Both the position numbers and the translations under genes were made by a program. Positions 1 to 11,239 of a DNA stretch of 64,000 bases are shown piece by piece. Origin of the DNA: Arachnopeziza araneosa (Eukaryota; Ascomycota; Leotiomycetes; Helotiales; Arachnopezizaceae); assembly GCA_003988855.1 (NCBI GenBank), contig QYAI01000016.1, positions 499,648 to 563,647 of the forward strand, given 5' to 3'. The first letter of the stretch is position 1. Each line of letters begins with the position of its first letter. Below the pieces are notes generated by a model. The model was not told the origin of the DNA and searched no databases. It was given only the letters and a program-made list of their open reading frames with translations.

Positions 1-554
1 CAGGGAAAGCTTCAACTCTAACTAAGTCAAGGGCATGTCATTCGTCTCAATTCCTCCTGTTGGCTGCTCTGGACAGCTCGGACAAGTAAGAACTATCAGT
101 GGGTTCTCTACGCCGCACCCATGCTGGCACTTGAACCTGGTTCATTGACTACCAATGTGAGGGCAGATCTTTTCTTCCCCAGGTACATGTCGTTTTATTA
201 TCCTATCCTAGGAAAACCTATCACTTTGAGAGACCCTCCTGTCATCCGGCTTGATCAGGCAAGACCTTGGCTTGTTTGATAAACAAAACAAGTCTAGGGT
301 AGATGATCGGTGCAGGCAAGCCTCCGATGTCATGTTGAACATTCGAATATCTCGCTGTAATCTGCACGACCCCTGTACAGTTTCCCCGGCGGTATGGAAT
401 ACGTTCAATTTTCTCCCAGGTTCTCTCACCTGTGCTCATTTGTATTGCTTGATATCTTTCCTTCTCAGTTCTTGTAATCTCTCTTTCAGAGTGTCATTCT
501 TTTCAGGGTTTCAATCTATCGTTATCTTTCTTTTGAGAAGTTTATCCGGCTACA
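1..554. other. Intergenic, left edge and 5' leader of the GT2 gene
   Basis: I see no gene here. The last 100 bases before the ATG at 555 are rich in pyrimidines, as in many fungal leaders. Short open frames on both strands lack motifs and overlap each other. Confidence 0.5.
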
Positions 555-2366
555 ATGAAGTCCAGCAACAACCAAACTCTGGTGGGGGAATCTCCTGGAA
601 GTCATGGTTTCAATCCAGGCAGTGTCTCTTCATTTTCATCTGTGAGTAAAGTGGACAATATCACTCTACAAAATGAACTGCAAAATTCATCTGCTTCTTC
701 GACTTTCAATGAGAAAGACATTGGGCGATATTTGGAGAACGAAATTCCCTCAGAAAGTCCCGAGGAGCTTTTCAGACCTTCTCGAAAACCACTCCTTCAA
801 AGGATAGGTCCAGGCCATGGATTTATGAACAACACCATTGGCAGAGCCTCGGCCTTTGTTCATGACTGGACCCCATTTCTCCTAGTCTTGACATACTTCG
901 TCACCTCGACCTTCGCCTATATACTCTTTCCGTTTAAGCTCATAGAAATATTCTGGTTCGTTTACAATTTTACCAACTTCGTCATTGCTGCATCCACTGC
1001 ACTAGAGGCCTTTATGAGCGTCGCACCGAACAATGCTGCCCGCGATGCTGTTCAGAAAGCCGAAAGAAAGGGCTGGATCTTCCCAACACCAGATGAGGAC
1101 CTGCCAATCATCGATATAGTGATTGTTGCGTACTTGCCCAACGAGAAAGATATCATTATCGACCGCATCCACTATGCGGTTGAAGAAATTGTGTATCCTA
1201 GGGATAAGATCCGTATCAATATCGTCTACAATACACCAACAATCATGGAACCTCTGGAAACTCAGATGTGGGAACTGGGTCTGAAATATTCTCAACTTCG
1301 CATCATCAAAGTTGAAAATTCTACCTCGAAAGCCGACAACCTGAATTACTTTCTCTCGCTCGACACAGGCTCTGAGCTTACAGCGATCTTTGATTGCGAC
1401 CACTATCCTCATCCCCATAATCCACGATGGGCAGCTGAGCGCTTCATCGCTGGAGGTCTCCGAAATGAAAAACCCAAAGTCGACATTGTCCAAGGACGTT
1501 GTGTCGTATTCAATTCCGGAGCATCCACCCTCACGGGGCTGATAGCGATCGAATTCGACAAGATCTACGCTGTTTCACACCCTGGTCGCGCTGCTATTTG
1601 GGGATTTGGCCTTTTCTGTAAGAAACCCTGATGATAACGACGATCAACCACTAATCAAGCAATTAAATCAGGTGGCTCAAACGGTTACTGGCGAACCCCT
1701 CTCATTCGCGAACTGAAAATGGACGGCGATATGCTGACAGAAGACATCGATTCAGCATTACGCGCTTGTGGCAGAGGTCTGAAAGCTGTCCACGAATTGA
1801 ACTGCGTTTCTTACGAACTTGCACCCGTCACGTGGAGGGCTTTCTGGAAGCAGAGATTGCGGTGGGCTCAAGGTTGGGCGCAAGCCACGCTCAGGCATTC
1901 GATTCTCACTTTCAACAAGGCTGCACATGGTGACAAACGTATATTTGCAACACGTTTTGGCCTTTTGAATTTGTTGTTCATCAGGGAATTGAGCTATTAC
2001 CTCGTCACTCAATTCTGTTGTTTGGTTCTAAGTGTGATTGCTCTCAATTTCCCGAGGACGCCGACCGAACTCTGGAATACCATTTTCTTTCAATATCCGG
2101 TTTCGGAATGGATGTTCTTCTTTAGGTATATCTCGAACCCTCTTACTTTCCCGCTGTTTGCTAATCAACCTCGCAGTATTTTCTGTCTGATCACCACACT
2201 CTGGATCACGAATTCCGTCAGATCTGAATTCACTTCCAAGTGGATGGTTGTCAAGTTCGTCACTCTGTATCCGTTCTACCTCGTGCTACTAGCCACAATA
2301 GGTGTGTACGGTCACGCGAGACAGATTGTCAAGTATTCCAGTTGGAATCCTACTGCACGAGGATAG
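555..2366 (+). CDS. Cellulose-synthase-like family 2 glycosyltransferase
   Basis: Processive membrane glycosyltransferase of family GT2, expected to polymerise a beta-linked polysaccharide from a nucleotide sugar at the plasma membrane. Exons 555-1617 and 1672-2366, with a 54-nt GTAAGA...CAG intron, give 585 residues. The splice is fixed by the motif CGSNGYWR, which forms only across the junction. Family signatures: two N-terminal membrane segments (about residues 105-160), substrate loop VAYLPN near 192, DCDH (the DxD site) near 281, TEDID (catalytic Asp) near 377, and the product-binding QRLRW near 415. C-terminal membrane segments follow. A low-complexity Ser/Asn-rich N terminus of about 85 residues precedes them. 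The length and motifs look intact. Which sugar it uses (glucan, chitin-like or other) cannot be told from sequence. Confidence 0.9.
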
Positions 2367-3952
2367 ATTTCTCGTTGATGTTGCATGCCGCCTCGGTGGC
2401 TTCAGTTTTTATGTACATAGATTGGACTAGGCATATATAATCGGCGTTTAATTTGGTCTTGTACATACTAGTACAAAATATTGGCCTCAGAGCCTCGGGG
2501 TAGATTGACGTAGAATGATAACCTTTAGTTATTGTCAAAGCTTGATATTGACTCCTAATTCGAATCATTGCTTCAACAGGGACCGTCATAACTCTAGTCG
2601 CTTATCTCTCCCGACTTCTAAAAAGTATACTCCACAACGTCCACATTTGAATCTGACATCTGTCAGTTCTTGATGATAATCAGCCATCACCATTTGCATA
2701 TCGGACATGAGCCCCCGTCTCTCTCTCTCTCTCTCAGCACCGCATGACGAGGGTTTCTGCTTATCAAGATCAAATCTCGGCTTCAACAGGAGTGTCATCC
2801 GCGGAAGTCAGCCTCAGTTCTTGGCCATCACATCTCGGCGCTGAACTCGGTGCATCTCTCCTCCACTGCCCAGATACCATCTCTCGCATGTGGCAAAGCT
2901 GCACTTCCACGCCGCGCCTCGTGCTCCGGCACTCACCGCGCATGCCATTTATAAATCCCTTGGAGAGACCGACCGCTGCATGCCCGGGGTTAGATATGGC
3001 ATCATCCTTCAGATATCGCAATCTCCCACCCCAGCGGACCGTGCAGGAGTACAGTACAGCACCTCTGCTCCGTCTCGCAATCACTCTGTTCCCTCAGCCA
3101 GGGAGACGATGACTGACATGCCGACACGCAGTTTGAGATGGGTGTCTGCTCAGTCGGTCGCTCGCTCGCTGACCGGTGTCTCCAGCCAGGGAGGATTGCA
3201 TCAGCCCAGAATGGACACTTGCTATCTCCAGCGCCGATCCTGCTGATCGATGCCGCCGTTGAAATAAGCTCATGAGCAGGACCTCCCTCTGCAAAGGGAG
3301 GTCCTTGGCGTTGTTCTGCCCGGTCTGGGAGTCAGACATGCCTCTTTGGTGTGTGCTCGGGGCTGAGGGTGGGTGTGCGCCATGATCGTAGGAGCCGGTA
3401 GTGGGATCGGATTAGGGGGATACTACAAGCGGAAGTGGCTGACTTGGCGTGCAGGGCGCTGCACTAGAACAAGTCCCGAAGCCCGTTGTGGTTTTGACAC
3501 TTTCTCTCTCTTCTTCTTCTTCTCGTCGGTCAGCGCTGGATCGAGGCAAGATCTGCCGGCGACAACAGGTGGCGTGGACGGTACCTGTCAGTCGTGATGT
3601 GGATGTGGTGAGAGATTGATCGACGTCATGGAACAAGGGGCCATCGCGCAGCCCTGGACGCAGCATTCCCATTTGGCAGGAGGACGAAACAAAGCTGCCA
3701 AGGCGACAACCAACGATGGGCCGTTGAGAGATCTCACATCCATCAAGTGACGCTCCTCAATTGTTTTCTTCGGGAAGGTGTCTCCTACCTCTATTTCACA
3801 TGGAACACACGAGCGTTTGCGAAACCGATTCTGGACCTCTCTACTTTCTTTTTGGTTGTCACTTGAAATAGTCTTTTTGGATTATTCCCGTCCTTCAAAG
3901 TCAGAGTGATACTTCCCAGCAGCTCCTCCTGGTCCTCGTCGTCGCTGCAATC
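2367..3952. other. Intergenic region of 1.6 kb
   Basis: No supportable gene. It holds a (CT)n tract at about 2717-2736, a TATA-like TTTATAAAT near 2947, a perfect short inverted repeat at 3278-3305 and a TTC-rich tract near 3505-3525. The part next to 3953 is the promoter and leader of the acyltransferase gene. Confidence 0.5.
3278..3305. repeat. Perfect 11-bp inverted repeat with 6-bp loop
   Basis: AGGACCTCCCT (3278-3288) and its exact reverse complement (3295-3305) flank the loop CTGCAA. There is no T tract after it and no gene ends close by, so a terminator is unlikely. It may be a cruciform-forming site or chance. Confidence 0.6.
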
Positions 3953-5344
3953 ATGGAGAAAGTGAGCACGGCTATCTCCAAGGCTCACGACTTTGTCAGT
4001 GAGCCTCCCTATACCCAACCATCACAGACCTACCTCGTCGGTGTGAGAGGTTTCGTGGTCATTCAGTCGTTCCTATGGGTCTTCCTATCCGTCTTCGTCC
4101 CCGCCGCGGTCAAGGACAGCCCAAACAGCAGCGGACCTGTCTATCAACTCATGCTCCGCAAGACTCTCTCGGTCATCTTCTGGAACGAAACCCTCATCTA
4201 CAGTGCCATGATCCTGCTCTCCGCACGCATGATCTGCCTGCCATTTCTCACATCTCCCTCCCGGACAACCATGGCCTCCTCTGTCTTCCGGCGGGGTCTC
4301 CGCCTCTGGTTCCCAGTCGCTATTTCCATGGGCATCTCGTCCGGGGTACTATTCTCTCTCAACAACAAATATATCGACACCTTCAAATCCTTAATTAATA
4401 ATACTACCATTGCAACCCCTTCCGTCTTTCCCAACGCTCTCGCCTATTGGAACTCTGTGTTTGAAGTCTTCTGGGTAAACAAGCAGTTCGCCCTTCAAGC
4501 CGCGAACACTGCTTTCCCCTCCAACACCTTGTGGCTGATCTCAGCTATATTTCAACAGTCGTATACCGTGTATCTTTGCATGGTGATTGTACCTTACACG
4601 CGCCAGGCATGGCGTGTCGTCGGTGGTACCTGCATGATCCTCACGGCCTGGTGGGTGGAATCCTGGGCATGGTATTCCGTCACGGGATTATTCCTCGCTG
4701 ATGCCGTGCTAAACATGGATTTCATGGTGAAATCTAAAGCTGGAATCCCGCTCGGGAGGTGGATTGGTGTCAGGCAATTTCGGGACTTTATGTTCCCCAC
4801 TTGGATTATCTATGCGATTCTTTGTGTAGCAGGGTTGTTGATGATGTATATCTATACCGCCTGGAGACCGGATTTACTCATGCAGGAGGTGCGGATTCAT
4901 ACCGGAGAGTACTATACTGGCGGCTTGAATACAACCCAAGCCCCTGGTCAGCCTGCTGCTCGAGATGATAATTATGTCTTTCTCCTTGGGTGTTTCTTGC
5001 TCTTGGAGAGTACAGAATGGTTACAGATGGTGTTTAAGAATCCTCTTTTCATTTATTTGGGAAAACGGTCTTTCAGTAAGTTTAGTTGCTCATTTTTCTC
5101 GCACACTTTCTCTTTCTGACATCTCGAAGGTTGGTTTCTCGTCCAAAGCATCATCATTTACACCGCTGGCATCAAACTCTTCACTCATATCCAACACACA
5201 GTTGCTTTTGAGGGAACTGTGATAGCTTGCTTCTTCGTCTGTTTACCGGCTGTCATTATTGCGGCAGAGGTGTTTTATAGGTGTGTAGATGTGCCCAGCC
5301 AAAGGTTTGCGAGGTTCATGTGGGCGTGGATTATTACGCCGTGA
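3953..5344 (+). CDS. Acyltransferase-3 family multi-pass membrane protein
   Basis: Predicted integral membrane O-acyltransferase of the acyltransferase-3 type, which moves acyl groups onto sugars or secondary metabolites. Exons are 3953-5075 and 5130-5344, separated by a 54-nt GTAAGT...AAG intron, giving 445 residues. The second exon supplies the last membrane helices (VQSIIIYTAGIKLF; ACFFVCLPAVIIAA) and a short basic tail, so the unspliced frame that stops at 5119 is not the real C terminus. Evidence for the family: N-terminal VGVRGFVVIQSFLWVF followed by about ten hydrophobic segments, and a GKRSFS-to-WFLVQSII pattern near the end. No signal peptide. The substrate is unknown. It stands alone, with large gaps on both sides. 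Confidence 0.72.
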
Positions 5345-6927
5345 TTTTTTTTTATTTAGGTCAGTACGCTCAGAGGTAATGGGCACAGAGAAGGAGCTTG
5401 TATATATCGAAGTTCTCGAAAATGTCCATTCTGGAGTTGGCGGTTGTATAGATGGTAGGTAGCATAGATGGATAATACATGCGATGAAGGCTGCATCAGA
5501 TGAGTGAGAAGGATATGCTTATATATCACATTCTCCGTCTGTTTCGCACCTCTAATTTGGACTGGATTTGATTTTTTGTGAGTAAGGTTTCATACTGTAG
5601 GAATTACAGAGAATCATATATCTCACTTCTCAACATCTGGAATTCCTCAAGTGACTCCTCTCTTCCTCTTTTCTCATAAACCCATCTCAAAACCCCACCT
5701 CAGAGCCACGCATGAACTGCCGCATCACACGTCCTCCCATGACCACCAACCCAAATCTACCTTTCCGCCCGAGAACTCGCCTCCAGGAGCACGCTCATTG
5801 CTAACCTGAGCAAGCCGTTCTAGCATCGCGACCACCAGCTCCGAGAAGGATTCGCAAACAGTTCTTGCACCGCCACACCAGCTCCGAAAGAGATTTCTGT
5901 GAGGAGATCACGAGCGAGAGCGTGCAATGAGAAGCAAGTGGTGTGCAGCCATGTCTCTGAAGAAATGCTCAGGTGATGAAAATTCCCAAGCGGTACGGTT
6001 GTGTCTGATGCTGATTTATGAGCGTGGAAGCAGTAGTAGGAGGAGGAGGACCAGACCTAGGGGTGAGGTGAGATGAGGTGAGAGTGCGGGTTTATGATGT
6101 TCCAATTTTTATTTTTATTTTTTATTAAAATGGAGGCTCGAGATTGGATGGGATGGCTGGTCATGCTAATTTGGTGTCGAGTCCCAACTTGATGGAATGG
6201 ATTCATTCTTCTCACGACTTAGTTTTTATTTTCATCACCGAGCGAGGTGGGATTTCCATGGATGGTTCCCCCCGGTCGATACCTCGTTCTGTCATTCATG
6301 CTCTTCTTTCTTGATAATGGAATCTCTCCGGCTGGGAGGCGGAGTGGCACTTGAGTGATTTATTCAGGGAGGGGATGAGAATGGGTGGGATGGGAGAGGA
6401 GAAATCGCTGAGCACCTCGTTGTTGGTGTGCACGTGACTTGATGTTTTCTTCCTCCCCCTTTTCATCGCATCGTATCGCTTAGAGGGAGTAAACAGACAG
6501 ACGTCTACTCTAGCGCTATGAAGTCGACTTCCTCATCAACTCATTCTTTATGTCTCAATTTTCGTTTCTTTCTTTCACAGAATTGGACCTTCTCTCATGA
6601 TCCTTGCTCATCTCAACTGTCATCTCAGTGTTTCTCGCATTGCGGGAGCCAGAGTGTATGAGACTATCCATAGCGTGTGCTCTTGTTTGATCTCAGGTCT
6701 CGAGAGAACCGAGAAGGAGAGTCCAAGATAAAAAAATCCGGTTATTTTGAAACGTGGAAGATGGATATACCCGCCATTAATACCGGTCCATGGTGAAACG
6801 CTGCAATCTTCGGATGCGCGTGACGACACCTCTCAACATCTCTCACAAGAAGGCATCCTTTGCCATCTTGCACACTCACAAGAACGAGTCGTGAGACAAA
6901 GAGTCGAGGGGATCATATCACGCCAAG
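5345..6927. other. Intergenic region of 1.6 kb
   Basis: No coding pattern. It includes an A/T homopolymer stretch near 6110-6130 and a GCACGTGAC E-box near 6430, about 500 bp before the CFEM gene. Confidence 0.45.
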
Positions 6928-7305
6928 ATGAAATCCACCACCCTGAGCACCCTCCTCCTCTGCGCCTCCCTGAGCCTCAGCCGAGCAGCCGAGCACTGCG
7001 CCGCCGTGGACAAGATCCCACTATGCGCCGTAACCACTCCTCCACCCCCTCCGCATCCTTCCCACGACTAACACACCCCGCAGCGGCCCTGTCTGGAAAC
7101 GGGCATCAAGACCATCGGCTGCACGGCCGCGGACTACGCCTGCGTGTGCAGGAAGGCCACCAGCGCCGGCACGGATTCCATCTTCCTGAACGCTGTCAAG
7201 CCATGCGTGCTGAGTACCTGCGGCTTCGAGCTCGCCGGCATCACCAAGACGGCTGTGCAAGAGGTGTGTGGGTCGTGCGTCTGGGATGCTAAGAGTGAGT
7301 TGTGA
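6928..7305 (+). CDS. Small secreted CFEM-domain protein
   Basis: Exons 6928-7029 and 7084-7305, with a 54-nt GTAACC...CAG intron, give 107 residues. A longer open frame in another phase hides it. Residues 1-21 form a signal peptide (basic start, LLLCASLSLS core). The rest fits the fungal CFEM cysteine pattern: PLCARPC, then nine residues to GC, then TAADYACVC with the conserved Asp, then PC, VLSTC and, after 15 residues, VC. The spacing between the CxC motif and the next Cys is 18, longer than the usual 9-14. CFEM proteins bind haem or act as surface receptors or effectors. No GPI signal is seen, so it is probably released. A GTGAGT donor at about 7295 leaves room for one more intron and a different C terminus. 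Confidence 0.82.
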
Positions 7306-8015
7306 GAGGACGGTGGAGAGGGGATGATGAGGGTTTGATGCAAGAGAAATGAGATGGTTGGTGATTTGCATTAGAATGAAAGTCGTGGTTGAAGGGAAGA
7401 AAAAACAGAGGCTCAATCTAAGAACCTGTAGTGAATGAAATCTGAGCCGTGTGAAATGGCGAATGCTGGGAATTTTCAGTAAGCGGAAAGATGTGGTAAC
7501 ATGAAACTGTGGATGAGCAGTGTATACGTTTGGCCTCTTGATTTCTATTGTTCTGTTGATTGCTTGTTCGTCTCATCTCATCGTTCTCTCCTCTGGCTCG
7601 TTCCTCCTTCATCAAAGAGAACAAGCCTGCAATCACATCAGATTCCACCTTCATAATTCATCTCCTCAACAGTCTGCTAGCTCTCCAGGAAAGTCATTCA
7701 GTCACATATCTCTTCGCCGCTCTCGCATTCATGGAGATCTTGTACCTAGAAAAGTTCACGTGGGGATTCTCTTTTGCCGTCCAAAACAGTTGAACAGGGT
7801 ATATGTATTGCGTCCTTCTCGTTCTGCTAGATATCTATTTGCTAATCATCTCTACTGACCATTGACTGTTGATGGGACTCCCATCCAGCTGCAGGAGTTA
7901 TGCCACTGACGACTTGTGCTGCTTGGAATAACACACTCCATCAATTCTACTAACCACTCCCGAGCCAGTCAATGAGGACTGGCTTCCAAGTCATTATCAC
8001 GATAGCATTCATCGT
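7306..8015. other. Intergenic region between convergent CFEM and NRAMP genes
   Basis: No gene recognised. It carries the 3' untranslated parts of both convergent genes. Confidence 0.45.
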
Positions 8016-9656
8016 CTAATCAGACAATCCCAATCCCAATAGTACCACTGTCGCAATGGCAGTGACAATGACGATAACCCAGATAAACCATGCCACGACC
8101 GTGGCAAATGTTCCAAGTTTCAAACTCACCTCTCCATCTCCCTCATCGTTGGGCATCATCATGTACTTGTCATGAGTGACATACCAGACAACAGGCAAGA
8201 TCACAAACACCAGACCGATGGTTAGGATATAGTTGACAGCAGTCAAGGCATTAGCGAGACCGCTCTTACCAACCGACACAGCAACGATGAACGCAGGGAT
8301 GATAGCGATACAACGAGTGATGAGACGGCGAGCAAAGGGGTTGATCTTGATCTGGAAAGCACCCTCCATGACGGTTTGACCGGCCATGGTTGAAACGATA
8401 CCAGCAGAGACACCGGAGAAGAGCAACGCAACAGCAAACATGGTGGCAGCGAGGTTGTTGACACCGGATTGGAAGAGATCATACAAGCTGTAGAGATCAT
8501 CGAAATCGGCATCACTGGAAAAGGCAGCTGCGGAAATAATTTCGAGCGAGCAGTTAACGAACATGCCAACGCAGAAGATGGAGATACAAAGCTCCCACGT
8601 AGCGTATTTCAAGGTAGATTTAACAGCGCGCAGGGATGGGCGATAGAAGATCTCAATAGGCGTGAGGGCTTGGTGGTCAGGTTCTTTGCCATATTGGTAG
8701 GTAGTGATGTGGTACTTGGCATCATAATCGAGGAGACGGGGTTGGGCGATTGAGGAACCGACATACAAAGCGTGAGGCATAAGCATACCTCCAATCATGC
8801 CACAGGTAGCATAGAGGCCGGTGCTGACGAAGATCTCGCGTGAGGGCACAAAACCATCGAATACATCTCTAGCGTCTGGCGAGACTTGTCCTAGAGCGAC
8901 GGCGCAGGTGATGAAAATGACAGTAACTAGGAGGGTGACGAACAGCTCGAAATAGCGAATGCTGCGCAACTTGCCAGTCGGTGAATAGAAAGCTAGGATG
9001 ATAAGCGTGTCAAAGGTGGTGATCACGCAAGCTCCTGCCAGTGGTAGCTTGGGAATAAGGAGATTCCAGGCAAAGGCAGTTCCGATGACTTGACTGATAT
9101 CGGTGCAGATACAGCATGCTTCTGCGACAACATAGACGATGAGTTCTAACCAACGAGGCAAGTGCTTGTGGTTCATCTGGGCCAAATCAAGACCCGTGAC
9201 TGAAGACATTCTCAAGCAGAGATACTACTTTCTATTAATTGGGATGTCTGAGAGGGATGGGAGACTTGCCTGAAGCCAACAAGCGATGCAGATGGAGACG
9301 AAAATCATGAACAGCAACTTGTTACCGAAATCTTGTCCGTCCTCAACAGCATCTTGGAAATTATCGGGATCGATATAAGGGACGGCCAGAATCATTCCTG
9401 GGCCAAAAAACCTAAAAAATTTGGCGAGGACAGCAACAACACCTCCCTTGGAGGGTTCTTCGGCTACCCTGTGTCCTCCAAACTCGAGCGGAGCCTCTGC
9501 TGAAGGGTTCTTGGCCAGCAAGACATGCTTGACGGCGTCCCACCAAGTCTTGGGTTGCTGTTGGCGGTATTCCTGTGCTGCTGAAGCTGTCACCGTCTCG
9601 AGTACTCTCTTCTCCTCTGTCTCCGAGAAAGCTGGCGATATCTGACGTTCGGCCAT
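8016..9656 (-). CDS. NRAMP-family divalent metal transporter
   Basis: Proton-coupled importer of Mn2+, Fe2+ or similar ions with the LeuT-like fold, in plasma or vesicle membrane. Exons 9270-9656 and 8016-9224 give 531 residues. The 45-nt intron (9225-9269) starts with GC (CAG|GCAAGT) and ends with TAG. Only this splice rebuilds the family segment WLQ-YLCLRMSSVTGLDLA. TM1 carries D96-P97-D98-N99 and TM6 carries MPH at 278-280, so the metal ligands Asp, Asn and Met are all present. The usual Gly of DPGN is replaced by Asp. The hydrophobic profile covers the expected 11 helices and there is no break. In-frame methionine codons inside exon 2 are not the start. Confidence 0.9.
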
Positions 9657-11239
9657 CTTTGCGAGTCAGGAGAGGGATAAGTATGCGATTTCTGAAGGGA
9701 AGCGATAGATCCCTCGAGGCCTGTTTGCAAAGCGCAATTGGAATGCGATGAAGAGAAGGAGGTCCGAAGTGTGGTCGACAGACATTGGATGCCAAGTCCT
9801 TCTTAACCCCCTCCCTCCAGTGCATGCAGACAGCAGTTCCGCCCAGCCAGCGAACCAGCCAGCCATCCACTTGATTCTAGCTTCACATCGTGCCGCTGCA
9901 AACACGTCGCATCATTGGTCACTCTCTCATCACCGTGTCCCGAAACGCCACAGAGCATCGATAACTGGGCAATCTGATAACACGGATTGTGGCCATTGGA
10001 CCAAGGCCCCAGTACGAGAGGAGCGAGAGAGCCTGTTTCCGACGAGGCGTCCAGTCACATCATCCAAGCTAGAGCTCAATCCAGCCCATGTTCGCCTATG
10101 TGCCGTCCCGCCACTCTTGAACCGTCTCGATTCTCTTTGCCATGTCCACTTTTGAATTCTAGTGTCTAGAAAGTCAGTGGCTGGACGACAAAAGCCATTA
10201 TGTAAAGGACCCCCAAAAGGCCCAACACCGTATAGGGACTTCCCATCTTTCCTCACTGAGCTCTGTGTTGATATCAACACCCCAGCTCTTATCTGGTGCT
10301 AGGATGGCAGCCTTTTCTGAGAAGGGGTCGAGTGAAGCATGGTAGAATTCAGTAGGTTCTCGAACAAAATAAAATCCTTTGAGCGATTCGATCCTGTTAT
10401 GAAATGATCGTCCTATGTACTACACCGACATCCAAGAATCCAAACCTCATAGACCCGTTCCCTACCGCAACGACCCAAATTAAATCATCTTGAAGAATTC
10501 CACCACAAACTGTCCTCTTCAATTCTTTGTCCTGAAACTGAGAATTTTACACACCGTCGCACAGCTTGTGCCTCACCGAATCCTTTCATAGCGCCGGAGC
10601 CATTCAGAACTGCCCTTGGCTACCAGACAGAGCAGACGAGCTGCTACAGAGCCCATTCTCAGCAGACGTGAATCTTTCCAGGCGCAGACCGCAGCCTCTT
10701 CTCGCACAAGGCGAGAGAAAAGGTGGCGTAGGTTCCGGAGCGAGGATCACTCTTTGGAGCGTACAATCCTGCTTCTTGCTGTCGCTCTCGATTGGGGCCG
10801 TCGTCGAGATCATCAACTTTCTTGTCGTTTTTTTCTTGTGAGTTCTGCGATTTTTGATCCAGATGAACTCGTCGTCGTTGGTGACAAACTTTATTGTCAT
10901 GTGCGCTGTTTGGTTTCTGGTTTTTGGTCTTGATGTCTGGACCGTTCAATACATCTTTCTCTGACCAATACTAACCTTCTTGGTCTCAAATTGGGCTTTA
11001 CTTCTTCCTCTCCAAAAATCGAAGTTTTTAAGCATCTCGTGGCCCTAAGCTGACAACACATCCCGCCATGATTTTCAAAACTTCAACCCAGCCTTTACAC
11101 AGCCTGAGTATCAGCGCGAAACTCTTTCGTTCTTTCGAAGTTGCTGCAGAGCTCATTGAATCTGCTCCGGCCTCTAAATTGTATTGATTTCTTTGACAAT
11201 CCTGTTGACAGGTAGTTCGATAGTTGAGGTACTCGTTAC
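9657..11239. other. Intergenic region of 1.6 kb
   Basis: Upstream of the NRAMP gene. Several overlapping short open frames on both strands show no motif or splice logic. Nothing supportable. Confidence 0.45.

Noticed and set aside
251..649. 132-codon plus-strand open frame
   Set aside because: It overlaps the GT2 start in another frame and has no motif.
1002..1493. 163-codon minus-strand frame
   Set aside because: Antisense shadow of the GT2 catalytic exon.
6747..7292. 181-codon open frame over the CFEM gene
   Set aside because: His/Arg/Pro-rich shadow frame; the CFEM pattern lies in the spliced frame.
9748..10949. Several overlapping frames of 60-135 codons on both strands
   Set aside because: They overlap one another, lack domains, and show no intron logic.
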